DNA from: JAOUJD01 sp963811265
Lineage (GTDB): Bacteria > Pseudomonadota > Gammaproteobacteria > Burkholderiales > Burkholderiaceae_F
Assembly: GCA_963811265.1 (NCBI GenBank)
Contig: CAWEQS010000026.1
Location: 434,001 to 498,000, forward strand
Direction of reading: 5' to 3'
Length of the DNA: 64,000 nt
The position numbers were made by a program, and so were the translations under genes. Positions 34,452-44,438 of this stretch are shown here, piece after piece. Positions within the stretch are counted from its first letter, which is position 1, and every line of letters begins with the position of its first letter. The notes below the pieces were generated by a model that saw only the letters and a list, made by a program, of their open reading frames with translations, was not told the DNA's origin and did no database searches.

Positions 34452-35882
34452 TCACTCCACCGCCTTGACCATGTCCTCGACGACCTTCTTCGCGTCGCCG
34501 AACACCATCATCGTCTTCGGCATGTAGAAGAGTTCGTTGTCGAGGCCGGCGTAGCCGGACGCCATCGAGCGCTTGTTGACGATGACCTGCTTCGCCTTGT
34601 AGGCCTCGAGGATCGGCATGCCGGCGATCGCCGACTTCGGGTCCTTGGCCGCCGGGTTCACGACGTCGTTGGCGCCGAGGATCAGCGCCACGTCGGCCTC
34701 GCCGAACTCGCCGTTGATGTCCTCCATCTCGAACACCTGGTCGTACGGCACCTCGGCCTCGGCGAGCAGCACGTTCATGTGGCCCGGCATGCGGCCCGCG
34801 ACCGGGTGGATCGCGTACTTCACCTTCACGCCCCGCTCGATCAGCTTGTCCGCGAGTTCCTTCAGCGGATGCTGGGCCCGCGCCACCGCGAGGCCGTAGC
34901 CCGGCACGATGATCACGGTCTCCGCGTTCGCCATCAGGAACGCCGCGTCGTCCGGCGAGCCGGTGCGCACCGGGCGCTGCTCGGTCTTGCCCGCCACCGC
35001 CGCGACCTCGCCGCCGAAGCCGCCGAGGATCACGTTGAAGAACGAGCGGTTCATCGCCTTGCACATGATGTAGCTGAGGATGGCGCCCGACGATCCGACC
35101 AGCGAGCCGGCGACGATCAGCATGAAGTTGTTCAGCGAGAAGCCGATGCCGGCGGCGGCCCAGCCCGAGTAGCTGTTGAGCATCGACACCACCACCGGCA
35201 TGTCGGCGCCGCCGATCGGGATGATGATCAGCACGCCCAGCACGAACGCGATGGCGAGCATCGCCCAGAACGCCGGCCAGCTCTGCGTGAACGCGAACAC
35301 CAGGCCGCACACCAGCATCGCGATCGCGAGGCCCAGGTTGATCATGTGCTGGCCGGGGAACACGACCGGCGCGCCCTGGAACAGCCGGAACTTGTACTTG
35401 CCCGACAGCTTGCCGAACGCGATCACCGAACCCGAGAACGTGATCGCGCCGACGAAGGCGCCGATGAACAGTTCGAAGCGGTTGCCGGCCGGGATCTGCC
35501 CGCCGCGCGCGGCGATGCCGAACGCCCAGGGCTCCGCCACCGCCGCGATCGCGATGAACACCGCCGACAGGCCGATCATGCTGTGCATGAACGCGACCAG
35601 TTCCGGCATCTTGGTCATCTCGACCTTCTTGGCCATGATCGTGCCGGCCGTGCCGCCGACCAGCAGGCCGCCCAGGACCCAGACCATGCCGCCCGTGGCC
35701 ATCTGCGGCGAGAGCTTGTAGACGAGCGCGATCGTGGTGACGATCGCGATCGCCATGCCGACCATGCCGAAGGCGTTGCCGCGGCGCGAGGTGCTCGGAT
35801 GCGACAGGCCCTTGAGCGCCTGGATGAAGAACACCGAGGCGACCAGGTACAGCAGGACGACGACGTTCATGCTGAGTTCCAT
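34452..35882 (-). CDS. pntB: NAD(P) transhydrogenase subunit beta
   Basis: Membrane and NADP-binding subunit of proton-translocating transhydrogenase, 476 residues. The N-terminal half has about nine helices; the C-terminal NADP domain has IIVPGYGLAVARAQHPLKEL, HPVAGRMPGHMNVLLAEA and GANDVVNPAAKD. Intact. It follows the two alpha-subunit genes with a 9-base gap. Confidence 0.97.
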   Translation of the reverse strand: MELSMNVVVLLYLVASVFFIQALKGLSHPSTSRRGNAFGMVGMAIAIVTTIALVYKLSPQMATGGMVWVLGGLLVGGTAGTIMAKKVEMTKMPELVAFMHSMIGLSAVFIAIAAVAEPWAFGIAARGGQIPAGNRFELFIGAFVGAITFSGSVIAFGKLSGKYKFRLFQGAPVVFPGQHMINLGLAIAMLVCGLVFAFTQSWPAFWAMLAIAFVLGVLIIIPIGGADMPVVVSMLNSYSGWAAAGIGFSLNNFMLIVAGSLVGSSGAILSYIMCKAMNRSFFNVILGGFGGEVAAVAGKTEQRPVRTGSPDDAAFLMANAETVIIVPGYGLAVARAQHPLKELADKLIERGVKVKYAIHPVAGRMPGHMNVLLAEAEVPYDQVFEMEDINGEFGEADVALILGANDVVNPAAKDPKSAIAGMPILEAYKAKQVIVNKRSMASGYAGLDNELFYMPKTMMVFGDAKKVVEDMVKAVE

Positions 35883-35891
35883 GGTCGTCCC

Positions 35892-36209
35892 CTATTTCTT
35901 CGCCGCCGAAGAAGCCTTGGGCTCCTTCTTCTTGAACATCTCGAGCATCCGGCGCGTCACGAGGAAGCCGCCGAACACGTTGACCGCCGCCAGCGCCACC
36001 GCGAGCACGCCCATCGTCTTGCCGAGGCCGGTTTCGGTGAGCGCCGCGGCGAGCATCGCGCCGACGATGATGATCGCCGACACGGCGTTGGTGACCGACA
36101 TCAGCGGCGTGTGCAGCGCGGGGGTGACGTTCCAGACCACGTGGTAGCCGACGTAGATGGCCAGCACGAAGATGATCAGGTTGATGATGATGGGACTGAC
36201 GGCTTCCAT
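35892..36209 (-). CDS. pntAB: NAD(P) transhydrogenase subunit alpha part 2 (membrane)
   Basis: A 105-residue membrane protein with three to four helices, equal to the C-terminal membrane part of a full-length PntA. Features: IYVGYHVVWNVTPALHTPLM and LALAAVNVFGGFLVTRRMLEMF, ending in a Lys-rich tail. The split alpha subunit (pntAA, pntAB, pntB) is the common form in many alpha- and beta-proteobacteria. Start ATG 36209. Confidence 0.93.
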   Translation of the reverse strand: MEAVSPIIINLIIFVLAIYVGYHVVWNVTPALHTPLMSVTNAVSAIIIVGAMLAAALTETGLGKTMGVLAVALAAVNVFGGFLVTRRMLEMFKKKEPKASSAAKK

Positions 36210-36229
36210 GGCGTCTCGCTCGTTTCGGT

Positions 36230-37352
36230 CTAGTTCTTGCGCTTGATCTCGCCGCCCGTGCACATCAGGCAGGCGGCCACGATGTCGTCTTCGGCCGGCA
36301 GCGTGAAGTTGCCGTCCTTGTCGATCACGAGCTTGAGGAAGTCGAGCACGTTGCGCGCGTACAGCGCCGACGAGTCGGTCGGCACGGTGGCCGGGATGTT
36401 CGGCTGCCCGATGATGTGCACGCCGTGCTTCGTGACCGTCTTGCCGAGTTCCGACAGCGCGCAGTTGCCGCCCTGCTCCACCGCCATGTCGAGGATCACC
36501 GAGCCGGGCTGCATCGCCTTGACCATCTCTTCGGTGATCAGGATCGGCGCCTTGCGGCCCGGGATCAGCGCGGTGGCGATGGCGATGTTGGTCAGCTTCA
36601 GCCGTTCGCCGACCGCCGCCGCCTGGCGCTGCATCCACGAGGCCGGCATCGGCCGCGCGTAGCCGCCGACGCCCTTTCGCGATCTCGCGCTCCTCGTCGG
36701 TCTCGTACGGCACGTCGACGAACTTGGCGCCGAGCGACTCGATCTGCTCCTTGACCGCGGGACGCACGTCGGAGGCCTCGACCACCGCGCCGAGGCGCTT
36801 GGCGGTGGCGATCGCCTGCAGGCCCGCCACGCCGGCGCCGAGGATCAGCACGCGTGCCGGCCTTGATCGTGCCGGCGGCGGTCATCATCATCGGCAGCAG
36901 CTTGCCGAAGACGTTGGCGGCCATCAGCACGGCCTTGTAGCCGGCGATGTTGGCCTGCGACGACAGCACGTCCATGCTCTGCGCGCGCGTCGTGCGCGGC
37001 GCGGCTTCGAGCGCGAACGCCGTCAGGCCCGCGGCGTTCATGGCCGCGATGCCGTCGTTGTTGAACGGCTCGAGCATGCCGACCAGGACGGCGCCGCGCT
37101 TCATCAGCGCGAACTCCTGTTCGAGCGGGGTGCGCACCTTCAGCACGAGGTCGGCGCCGAGCGCGTCGGCCGGGCTGCCGATGGTGGCGCCCGCGGCGGC
37201 AAACGCCTCGTCCGTGAAACTGCGCCGGCACCCCGGCGCCCGACTGGACGATCACCGTGTGCTTGCCGGCCACCAGCTTCTTGACGGTCTCCGGAGAGGC
37301 GGCCACGCGGCGTTTCGCCCGGTCGAATTTCTGCGGGCACTCCGATCTTCAT
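36230..37352 (-). CDS. pntAA: NAD(P) transhydrogenase subunit alpha part 1, four frameshifts
   Basis: NAD-binding soluble part of transhydrogenase, about 373 residues after repair. It starts MKIGVPAEIRPGET and continues through VAASPETVKKLVAGKHTVIV, VRTPLEQEFALMKRGAVLVG, ILGAGVAGLQAIATAKRLGA and EASDVRPAVKEQIESLGAKF, ending GGEIKRKN. Extra single bases interrupt it at about 37309, 37218, 36858 and 36674. Each lies in a short homopolymer or repeated dinucleotide, and removing them restores one frame. Four +1 errors in one housekeeping gene point to sequencing noise. Confidence 0.92.
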
Positions 37353-37426
37353 GAAGCGGTCCCCTTCGTTCTTGGTTTTGCTGCGCCGACGCGCCCGGCC
37401 CGTGCGGCTCGGGGGTCTGGCGTCAG

Positions 37427-37432
37427 TAGAAT
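37427..37432 (+). promoter_or_regulatory. Candidate -10 element upstream of Nudix-mnmA
   Basis: TAGAAT at 37427-37432 in the 146-base divergent gap between pntAA and the Nudix gene. The same hexamer stands before the dehydrogenase gene at 24239. No convincing -35 box is present, so support is weak. Confidence 0.3.
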
Positions 37433-37498
37433 CGCGACTTTACGCGAAAGCCGCCTCCGTCCGCACTACCCGGCGCGCGCGCTCCCTTGCTCTCCGTC

Positions 37499-37990
37499 AT
37501 GGCCCGCCCCTGGAAACCGAGCGTCACCGTCGCGGCCGTCGTCGAGCGCGACGGCCGCTTCCTGATGGTCGAGGAAGAGACCCCGGACGGCGTGCGCCTG
37601 AACCAGCCGGCCGGCCACCTCGATCCCGGCGAGACGCTGGTCCAGGCCGCGGCGCGCGAGGCGATCGAGGAGACCGCGCATCCGTTCCGGCCGACCGCGC
37701 TGCTCGGCGTCTACGTCGCGCGCTCCGTGCCGCGCGACGAACCCGAAGGCGTGACCTACGTCCGCTTCGCGTTCACCGGCGAGCTCGGGCCGCAGGAACC
37801 GGGACGCGCGCTGGACGACGGCATCCTGCGCGTCCTGTGGCTGACGCCGGACGAGATCCGCCAGCGCGCCGGCGCGCATCGCAGCCCGCTCGTGATGAAG
37901 TGCGTCGACGACTACCTGGCCGGCCGCCGCTTTCCGCTGGACTTCGTGTACACGCACGCGTCCGCGCGCTCGCCTCGACATCGCAGCGCG
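37499..37990 (+). CDS. Nudix hydrolase (NudJ-like phosphatase)
   Basis: Hydrolase of nucleoside di- or triphosphates or thiamine pyrophosphate, like E. coli NudJ, which is also next to mnmA. The Nudix box is GHLDPGE, seven residues, then REAIEETA, with the final Gly replaced by Ala. The C-terminal VMKCVDDYLAGRRFPLDFVY is the usual end of NudJ homologues. No stop follows in this frame: it stays open past 37990 into mnmA, so the end coordinate is set by homology only. Either a stop was lost by an error or the protein is fused to MnmA. Confidence 0.8.
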
Positions 37991-38012
37991 CGAGCGCGCG
38001 GTCGTCGTCGGC

Positions 38013-39227
38013 ATGTCGGGCGGCGTCGACTCGTCGGTCGCCGCGTGGCTGCTGAAGCAGCAGGGCTACGAGGTCGTCGGCCTCTTCATGAAGAACTGGG
38101 AGGACGACGACGACGACGAGTACTGCTCGACGCGGCAGGACCTGATCGACGCGGCCGCGGTCGCCGACCTGATCGGCATCGACCTCGAGGCCGTGAACTT
38201 CGCCGCCGAGTACAAGGACCGCGTGTTCGCCGAGTTCCTGCGCGAGTACTCCGCGGGGCGCACGCCGAATCCCGACGTGCTGTGCAACGCCGAGATCAAG
38301 TTCAAGGCGTTCCTCGACCATGCGATGAAGCTCGGGCGCGGAGCACATCGCGACCGGGCACTACGCGCAGGGTGCGGCAGGCACGGCGCACGCTTCGAAC
38401 TGCTGCGCGGCCTCGATCCGTCGAAGGACCAGAGCTACTTCCTGCATCGGCTGAACCAGGCGCAGCTGTCGCGGACGCTGTTCCCGATCGGCCACCTGCG
38501 CAAGACCGAGGTGCGCCGGATGGCGGCCGAACTCGGCCTGCCGAACGCGAAGAAGAAGGACTCGACCGGCATCTGCTTCATCGGCGAGCGGCCGTTCCGC
38601 GAGTTCCTCAACCGCTACCTGCCGACGCAGCCGGGGCCGATCCGCGATGCCGACGGCCGCGTGGTCGGCGAGCACGTCGGGCTGGCGTTCTACACGCTCG
38701 GGCCAGCGCAAGGGCATCGGGCTCGGCGGCACGAAGCAGGGCTCGGGCGAGCCGTGGTTCGTCGCGCGCAAGGACATGGCGACCAACACGCTGTGGGTGG
38801 TCCAGGGGCACGACCATCCGTGGCTGATGAGCGACCGGCTCCACGCGCTGGACGCCGCCTGGGTGGCGGGCGCGCCCCCGGCCCAGGAACGCGGCTGGCG
38901 GCCAAGACGCGCTATCGCCAGGGCGACGCCGGCTGCACCGTGACGGCCGTCGATGGCGAGCGGTTCGACCTCGTGTTCGACGACCCCCAGTGGGCCGTCA
39001 CGCCGGGGCAGTCCGCGGTCCTGTACGACGGCGAGGTGTGCCTGGGCGGCGGCGTGATCGAAGCGGCCGCCGTGCGCCGCGCCGGTGGCATCGGACTGTC
39101 GCGGCTGGCCAGCCATCGGCCTGGGCCGAAGCCCGCCGAATTGCATTCGCTTCCCGGCGGTCCAGCCGGGTTTTGCCGTCCGTCGGCGGGCGATAATCGG
39201 CCGTTCACCCTCGAAACCCGCCCATGA
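38013..39227 (+). CDS. mnmA: tRNA-specific 2-thiouridylase, several frameshifts
   Basis: Thiolates U34 of tRNA-Lys, Glu and Gln. The PP-loop is VVVGMSGGVDSSVAAW, but the first possible start codon, ATG 38013, falls inside it, and the preceding residues (AVVVG) are encoded from 37998. Further blocks: GLFMKNWEDDDDDEYCS, GRTPNPDVLCNAEIKFKAFL with the catalytic Cys, KKKDSTGICFIGERPFREFL with the second Cys, and PGQSAVLYDGEVCLGGGVIE. Frame changes occur near 38335 and 38385 (compensating), 38701 and 38895. About 45 residues past the normal C-terminus run into the epimerase start; that tail is probably not native. Confidence 0.9.
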   Translation: MSGGVDSSVAAWLLKQQGYEVVGLFMKNWEDDDDDEYCSTRQDLIDAAAVADLIGIDLEAVNFAAEYKDRVFAEFLREYSAGRTPNPDVLCNAEIKFKAFLDHAMKLGRGAHRDRALRAGCGRHGARFELLRGLDPSKDQSYFLHRLNQAQLSRTLFPIGHLRKTEVRRMAAELGLPNAKKKDSTGICFIGERPFREFLNRYLPTQPGPIRDADGRVVGEHVGLAFYTLGPAQGHRARRHEAGLGRAVVRRAQGHGDQHAVGGPGARPSVADERPAPRAGRRLGGGRAPGPGTRLAAKTRYRQGDAGCTVTAVDGERFDLVFDDPQWAVTPGQSAVLYDGEVCLGGGVIEAAAVRRAGGIGLSRLASHRPGPKPAELHSLPGGPAGFCRPSAGDNRPFTLETRP

Positions 39228-40289
39228 AAGTTCTCGTCACCGGCTCGGCAGGATTCATCGGCATGCACGTCGCGCAGCGCCTGCTCGCGCGCGGCGACCA
39301 GGTGGTCGGCATCGACAACCTGAACGACTACTACGACGTCAACCTGAAGCTCGCGCGCCTCGAGCAGCTGCGGCGGCCCGGCTTCGAGTTCGAGAAGATG
39401 GACGTGGCCGACGGCCCGGCGATCGAAGGCCTGTTCGCGCGCCACCGCTTCGACCGCGTGGTCCACCTGGCCGCGCAGGCGGGCGTGCGGTACTCGCTGA
39501 CCAACCCGCACGAGTACGTCCGGTCGAACATCACCGGCTTCCTGAACATCCTGGAGGCGTGCCGCCACCATCCGGTCGCGCACCTCGTGTACGCGAGCAG
39601 CTCGAGCGTGTACGGCGGCAACACGCGGCTGCCGTTCGCGGAGTCGGACAACGTCGACCATCCGGTGAGCCTGTACGCGGCGAGCAAGAAGTCGAACGAG
39701 CTCTTCGCGCACACCTACAGCCACCTGTTCGGCATCCCGACCACCGGGCTGCGCTTCTTCACCGTCTACGGCCCGTGGGGCCGGCCGGACATGGCGCTGT
39801 TCCTGTTCACGCGCGCGATCCTCGAAGGGCGGCCGGTCGACGTGTTCAACCACGGGCAGATGCAGCGCGACTTCACGTACATCGACGACATCGTCGAGGG
39901 CGTGGTGCGGGTGATGGACCGGGCGCCGGAAGCGAATGCGGCGTTCGACAAGGACACGCCGGACCCGGCGCACTCGTGGGCGCCGTACCAGGTGCTGAAC
40001 ATCGGGAATCACGGGCCGGCGGGGCTGCTCGAGTATCTCGATGCGCTCGAGGAGGCGCTGGGGAGGAAGGCTGAGCGGCGGTACCTGCCGATGCAGCCGG
40101 GGGATGTGGCGGCGACGTTTGCGGATACGTCACGGCTGACGGCGTGGACGGGGTATGAGCCGGGGACGGCGATACGGAGTCGGGATTGCGCGGTTCGTCG
40201 ACTGGTACCTGAAGTTCTATCCGCAGGCGAAGGCGGCGTTACTCGGCTCAGAGCCGGCTCGGTCAGGCGTTTCTGGTGAAGATCATTAG
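39224..40289 (+). CDS. NAD-dependent UDP-sugar epimerase (UDP-glucuronate 4-epimerase type), frameshifted
   Basis: Short-chain dehydrogenase that inverts C4 of UDP-sugars for surface polysaccharide. The NAD site is VTGSAGFIGMHVAQRLL, the subfamily stretch is IDNLNDYYDVNLKLARL, the catalytic Ser is in VYASSSSVYG and the YxxxK is in SLYAASKKSNE. NDYYDVNLK and the FFTVYGPWGRPDMAL region are usual in CapI/WbnF-type UDP-glucuronate 4-epimerases. An extra base at 40175-40178 breaks the frame; repaired, it ends GIARFVDWYLKFYPQAKAAL and stops at 40289. First gene of the polysaccharide locus. Confidence 0.9.
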
Positions 40290-41037
40290 AGAAGGCCACG
40301 TTGCTGGAACGAAAAGGTCCCATCGCAGCGATTTTTTCGGCTGCAGAGAGCAGCGTGAAAGTGAGCGGCGCGCCGTTCAACTTATGCCTGTCTAACACCT
40401 CCAGTCGGGAGGAGCGCCGCTGGAAGTCGGATGCAGGAAAGGCCGCAATCTTCGTGTCCTTGACCCTGGATCGGCCGATATCGATGTCGATCAAGAAGCG
40501 GCCGAATAGGAGGTCCGGACCTTGCGGCTTCGCGCGTTTACTTCCTTCGCATTCCTCAGAACAGAGCCTCTCGCACGGCGCTTCGACAACCGCTCTTTTC
40601 GCCGCGTCCTTGGAAACGAGCAGCGACCTGCCGTAGGCGTCGTTTGCCACGATTATTTGAAGTGCGACTTCAAGTCCCGAAGCCGTAACGCGCATATCGG
40701 ACCGCGAGACGGCAGTGAGTGCAGTCTTCGCCAAGGGCAGGGGTGATACGGCACGTAGAGTACGAGCAGGCGCGCAACATTCGCAATCAACGCCACGCGA
40801 GGTGCCGCTCAATCTGCGCTCGCGGAGGAGGGAGGAAAACGGAGCGGAGTTACGCCGACGTCGTGGACGGGATACGAGCCGGGGCGGTGATCGGGTGAGG
40901 TTAGACATTGAGCGGTATCTCTAGCAACAATGTCCGGAAAACAAACCCATGCTGAGCTGCAGCGTCTCTTCTATCGAGACACCGCATAGTCGACTCGCGT
41001 TTCTCTCCGAACTCCAACTCCCCTACTCCGGACATTC
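40290..41037. other. 748-base gap: no confident gene, possible epimerase remnant
   Basis: No gene is recognised with confidence. On the plus strand, 40857-40882 (TGGACGGGATACGAGCCGGGG and following) closely resembles 40146-40170 near the epimerase 3' end and would encode WTGYEPG; a frame then closes with LDIERYL at 40924, like an epimerase C-terminus. This looks like a decayed duplicate tail. Minus-strand frames at 40290-40695 have a protein-like composition (MRVTASGLEVALQIIVANDA) but match no family I know. From about 40900 the DNA is visibly richer in A/T than the flanks. Confidence 0.4.
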
Positions 41038-42636
41038 ATGCCGAGCCACAGAGTTGCCGAGATATCCGCGCAGAGGATCCTGCGCGGCAGTATGAATGCG
41101 CTGCTCGTATCAATTTTCGCGTTCGCAATCGTAACGCTATGGAACTCATGGGAGACGGTGTACATACAACCAGACTCGTACGGCTACTTAATTCCGGTCG
41201 CGAAAGCAGTCTTTGAGGGCGGGTGGGATCACGCTTACGCTCGTCCATTTGCATATCCCGCTTTTGTCTACGCAGCGCTCAGAGAAGGCGACTCGCTGAA
41301 TGCAGTGGTCGCAGCGCAGATCGCACTGTATGTCGGAGGCGCGTTAGTTCTCTACCTCGTTGTCAGAACTCCCGCCATAGCAGCGAGGAGAAGCAATCAA
41401 TCGACGACGGGTATCGACCTTGTCTCACAAGGTGCGGCTGTCTCTATGGTTGCTCTCTATTTCGGACTTTCGAATCACTATTTTTCGTCGGCCTTCTACT
41501 TGGGGCCTGAGATGGTGAGTTCAGTTTTCGCGCTATGCGGCCTTTACGCGGCCCTCCAATTGTTGGTGGCTCAAGATCTGAGCCGGGCTCGCCGGGTCAC
41601 ACTGTCCATCGCGGCTTCGATCTTTGCGGCGCTTCTTGTAGGAATGAAGCCCTCATACGTAGCGTTTGCTGTCTTGCTCGTAGTCACATCGACCCTAGGC
41701 CTCGTGCGTCAACGACCAAGTAACTCCAAGCCGCTCATCACGATTGTCGTACTAACAGTGCTCGCCATGCCCGCATCGGTTCTGCTGTTCGACAACGCTC
41801 TCGCACAGAAGTACGGCGACTCAGATGCCGTTCTGTTCGGTCCGCGGACGGCTTTCTGCAACAACGCGCACGTCATCGCACCCGTGCTCGAGTCACACAG
41901 TTCGGAAACGCTAAGAATTCTGGGCGCGGACGGCGCGGCGCGGACAGCTGCTCTGTTGCGCGATGTTCAAGCCCAAGGTAACTGGCCTCTTCTCGGCTTC
42001 GACGGCGACTACTGCATGTATACAATTTCCGCCCGCCGTCAGGAACTCGAAAATCAGCACTTCGGCCGGGATACCGACTCTGTTGCAGCCACGTATCGGC
42101 GGCTCCTCGGTGCGAGCATTGTGGAGAATCCCCTTGGATTTGCCCAGCGAGTCGGCCGGCAGCTAGGCAAGTTCCTTTGGTCAAGGTTCCCCGTTGACTG
42201 TGAGAAGCAAACTCGTGTGGACGCGGGCCGGGGCACTCCCCAAGTTGAACGGCTCATCGCGGAGCGTTCAACGCCGCAAGTGTCGGTCGAGCTGCGCTCA
42301 GCTCCACTTTCGTCATTAATCTGCCCGCCGCTCGAATGGACGGCGGGTGCGATACACGCATCTCTGCTCATAAGCGCACTCTTGGTGACGCTCTCGCGCC
42401 GCCTGAGGAGCGAGTCAACAGTCAACCAGGCCAGTCCGATCGAGCTAGGTCTGATTTTGTGCCTGTTCGCGTGGTTATCATCTGGACTGGTTGTGGCCTT
42501 AGTGCATACATTTGATATTTACCGATACGTATCCGCAACGCTTCCATTGTTCCTTGCAACCTTGGGGCTGTCCGCGACAATAGTAGTCGGCTGGGCGATG
42601 AACGTGCCCTCGCTACTTGGCTCGAATGGCAAGTAG
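41038..42636 (+). CDS. Polytopic membrane protein, GT39/GT83-like glycosyltransferase
   Basis: A 532-residue membrane protein with roughly ten helices. After the first helix comes VYIQPDSYGYLIPVAKAVFE, where the Asp fits the catalytic acidic residue in the first external loop of dolichyl-phosphate-mannose or ArnT-type transferases. ARPFAYPAFVYAAL is also typical. A large periplasmic loop spans residues 265-420. No named family is certain. It would move a lipid-linked sugar or act as a polymerase-like component. ATG 41092 (MNALLVS) is an alternative start. Codon use is less GC-biased than in housekeeping genes, and the frame is intact despite damaged neighbours. Confidence 0.6.
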   Translation: MPSHRVAEISAQRILRGSMNALLVSIFAFAIVTLWNSWETVYIQPDSYGYLIPVAKAVFEGGWDHAYARPFAYPAFVYAALREGDSLNAVVAAQIALYVGGALVLYLVVRTPAIAARRSNQSTTGIDLVSQGAAVSMVALYFGLSNHYFSSAFYLGPEMVSSVFALCGLYAALQLLVAQDLSRARRVTLSIAASIFAALLVGMKPSYVAFAVLLVVTSTLGLVRQRPSNSKPLITIVVLTVLAMPASVLLFDNALAQKYGDSDAVLFGPRTAFCNNAHVIAPVLESHSSETLRILGADGAARTAALLRDVQAQGNWPLLGFDGDYCMYTISARRQELENQHFGRDTDSVAATYRRLLGASIVENPLGFAQRVGRQLGKFLWSRFPVDCEKQTRVDAGRGTPQVERLIAERSTPQVSVELRSAPLSSLICPPLEWTAGAIHASLLISALLVTLSRRLRSESTVNQASPIELGLILCLFAWLSSGLVVALVHTFDIYRYVSATLPLFLATLGLSATIVVGWAMNVPSLLGSNGK

Positions 42637-42672
42637 CACGACAAGTTAGCAAGTTCTTAGCAAGCCATACGG

Positions 42673-44438
42673 CTAGGGACGGTATTGGGCCATCAGCAAT
42701 CGTGAAAGCACGCCATTCGACTTCGATGCAAGCTGTGCCCACGTACCAACTTCCGTAATCCGACCGGAATCGAGTGCGACAATTCGATCGCAAGAACGAA
42801 GGCTTTCGAGTCGGTGTGCCACGAGGAACATTGTGCAACTGCCCTTGATGCCTTCCAGAGCCTTACGTACTGCGACCTCCGACTCCGCATCTAGCGCGCT
42901 CGTCGGCTCGTCCAGAATTAGCAAATCGGGACGGCGATACAGAGCCCTGGCAAGCGCCAATCGTTGACGCTGCCCGCCAGACAGTCGGCCACCGCGCTCG
43001 CCAATCACAGTGTCGAATCCAAGGGGCAACGCTTCAATAAACTCGAGCGCGTTTGCCTTAACGCGGAGCAGGCCCTCGCCAGTGCCCCGTCGGGCTCGGG
43101 ATCACCCCATGTCACATTCTGAAGAACCGTCCCGTGGAGCATCGGCGTGTCTTGCTGGACCAGACCGATCCTCCTACGCCATTGGAGCAAATCCATTTCA
43201 GCTGAGTGGCCGGCCGTCAAGCAGAATCTCGCCCTTCGAAGGAGCAAGAAGGCCGGTCAGCAGGTCGAGCAACGTGCTCTTCCCGGATCCCGACGCACCA
43301 ATCAGCCCAACTGCTTCCCCCACGGGCACGACCAACGAGACGTCAGCGAGCGCGAGGCCCGAGACACCCGGGAAAGCGTAGGACACCTTCTTGAGTTCCA
43401 AGCGGTGCTCCAGACTTGGCCTAGCGTACCGCCGGCAGGCTCCGTAGTGCCCTCCGCGACGCGGAGGCGCTGATTCCAGGTCACGACCCAGGAGTGGAAG
43501 GTTCGGGCTTGAAATAGACCGTCTTGTATTGCCAGCAGCCTCGGCGCCAGTCGATAGAAGACTCCGAGGAACACGAGCGCAGTCGAAATGCCGGCCGCGC
43601 CATCCTGAAGAGCAATGCCGAGGAAGACGGCAATGAACGCGAGGCCGATCAAGCTCGAACGCCTGTCGTGATCCGATAGCGAACATCTGGCTCATGACGA
43701 AGCTGCGGCGCCATGAGTCGTACAAAGAGTTCGCCTGCTCGTTCCGCTTCCGGCACAAGTCCGGTCGCGCGAACGAATTTCAGCCCGAAGAAGATTTCAG
43801 ACACCCGCTCGCCGAGAGTCGACAGGATGCTCGACAGCGCATCCGCGTGGCCTCGGGCCCATCGGCCGAACAACAGGTACATGGCAGCGCCCGACGATTC
43901 CAAACACTGCGGTGTAAAGCGTCAGCCGCGAAGAAATGGCCAACGCGACGCCAAAGTAGGCGAGACTGGCGAGTGCCGCGCCCAGTGCCTGTACAAACGC
44001 CTGCGTTCCAGCTCCTAACTGCATGCCTTCAGCGACCTGGGCCTTTGAGATGTCCCCGAGCTTCATCGTCAGAAATGTCGGCCAGGCCGCCTTCAGCAAG
44101 GCGCGCCCCATGATCTCGCGAGCACGGCGCTCGACCCCAGCGCGCAGTTGAAGAAGGACCGCTTCTGCTGAGAACCGCGCGACCGATGCGGCGCCGGCAA
44201 AAGAGACGAAGGCAACAACCCCCAGAACGGCCCACGATGACCGGTCTGCCGGAAGCCACTGCGCCCAAGGGCCACCCGGCTGGTTTCCGGTGGCGATGGA
44301 GGCCGTAAGCGCGGGGATCAGGGCCGCGAGTCCTAGCCCCTCGAGAAGAGCAGCCGCGCAAGACAGTACGACTGCCGCCGCCGAGAGACTCGGAAACCAG
44401 CCCGCCAATCGGAGAAAGTCGCGCCACCAGGCCATCAT
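42673..44438 (-). CDS. ABC transporter, MsbA/PglK-like lipid-linked glycan exporter, frameshifted
   Basis: Half-transporter with fused membrane and ATPase domains, about 585 residues after repair. The membrane part starts MMAWWRDFLRLAGWFPSL; the ATPase part has Walker A GASGSGKSTLLDLL, Q-loop RRIGLVQQDTPMLHGT, signature RLSGGQRQRLALARAL, Walker B LLILDEPTSALD and the H-loop in MFLVAHRLESL. At least five frame breaks occur (about 43893, two near 43650, about 43400-43490, 43200, 43060). Start ATG 44438 overlaps the stop of the upstream glycosyltransferase. Context suggests flipping of an undecaprenyl-linked oligosaccharide, as PglK does. Confidence 0.85.

Noticed and set aside
40370..40420. GTTCAACTT and GTCTAAC as possible integron attC parts
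   Set aside because: No paired inverted core sites, spacing or integrase was found; the match is too short.
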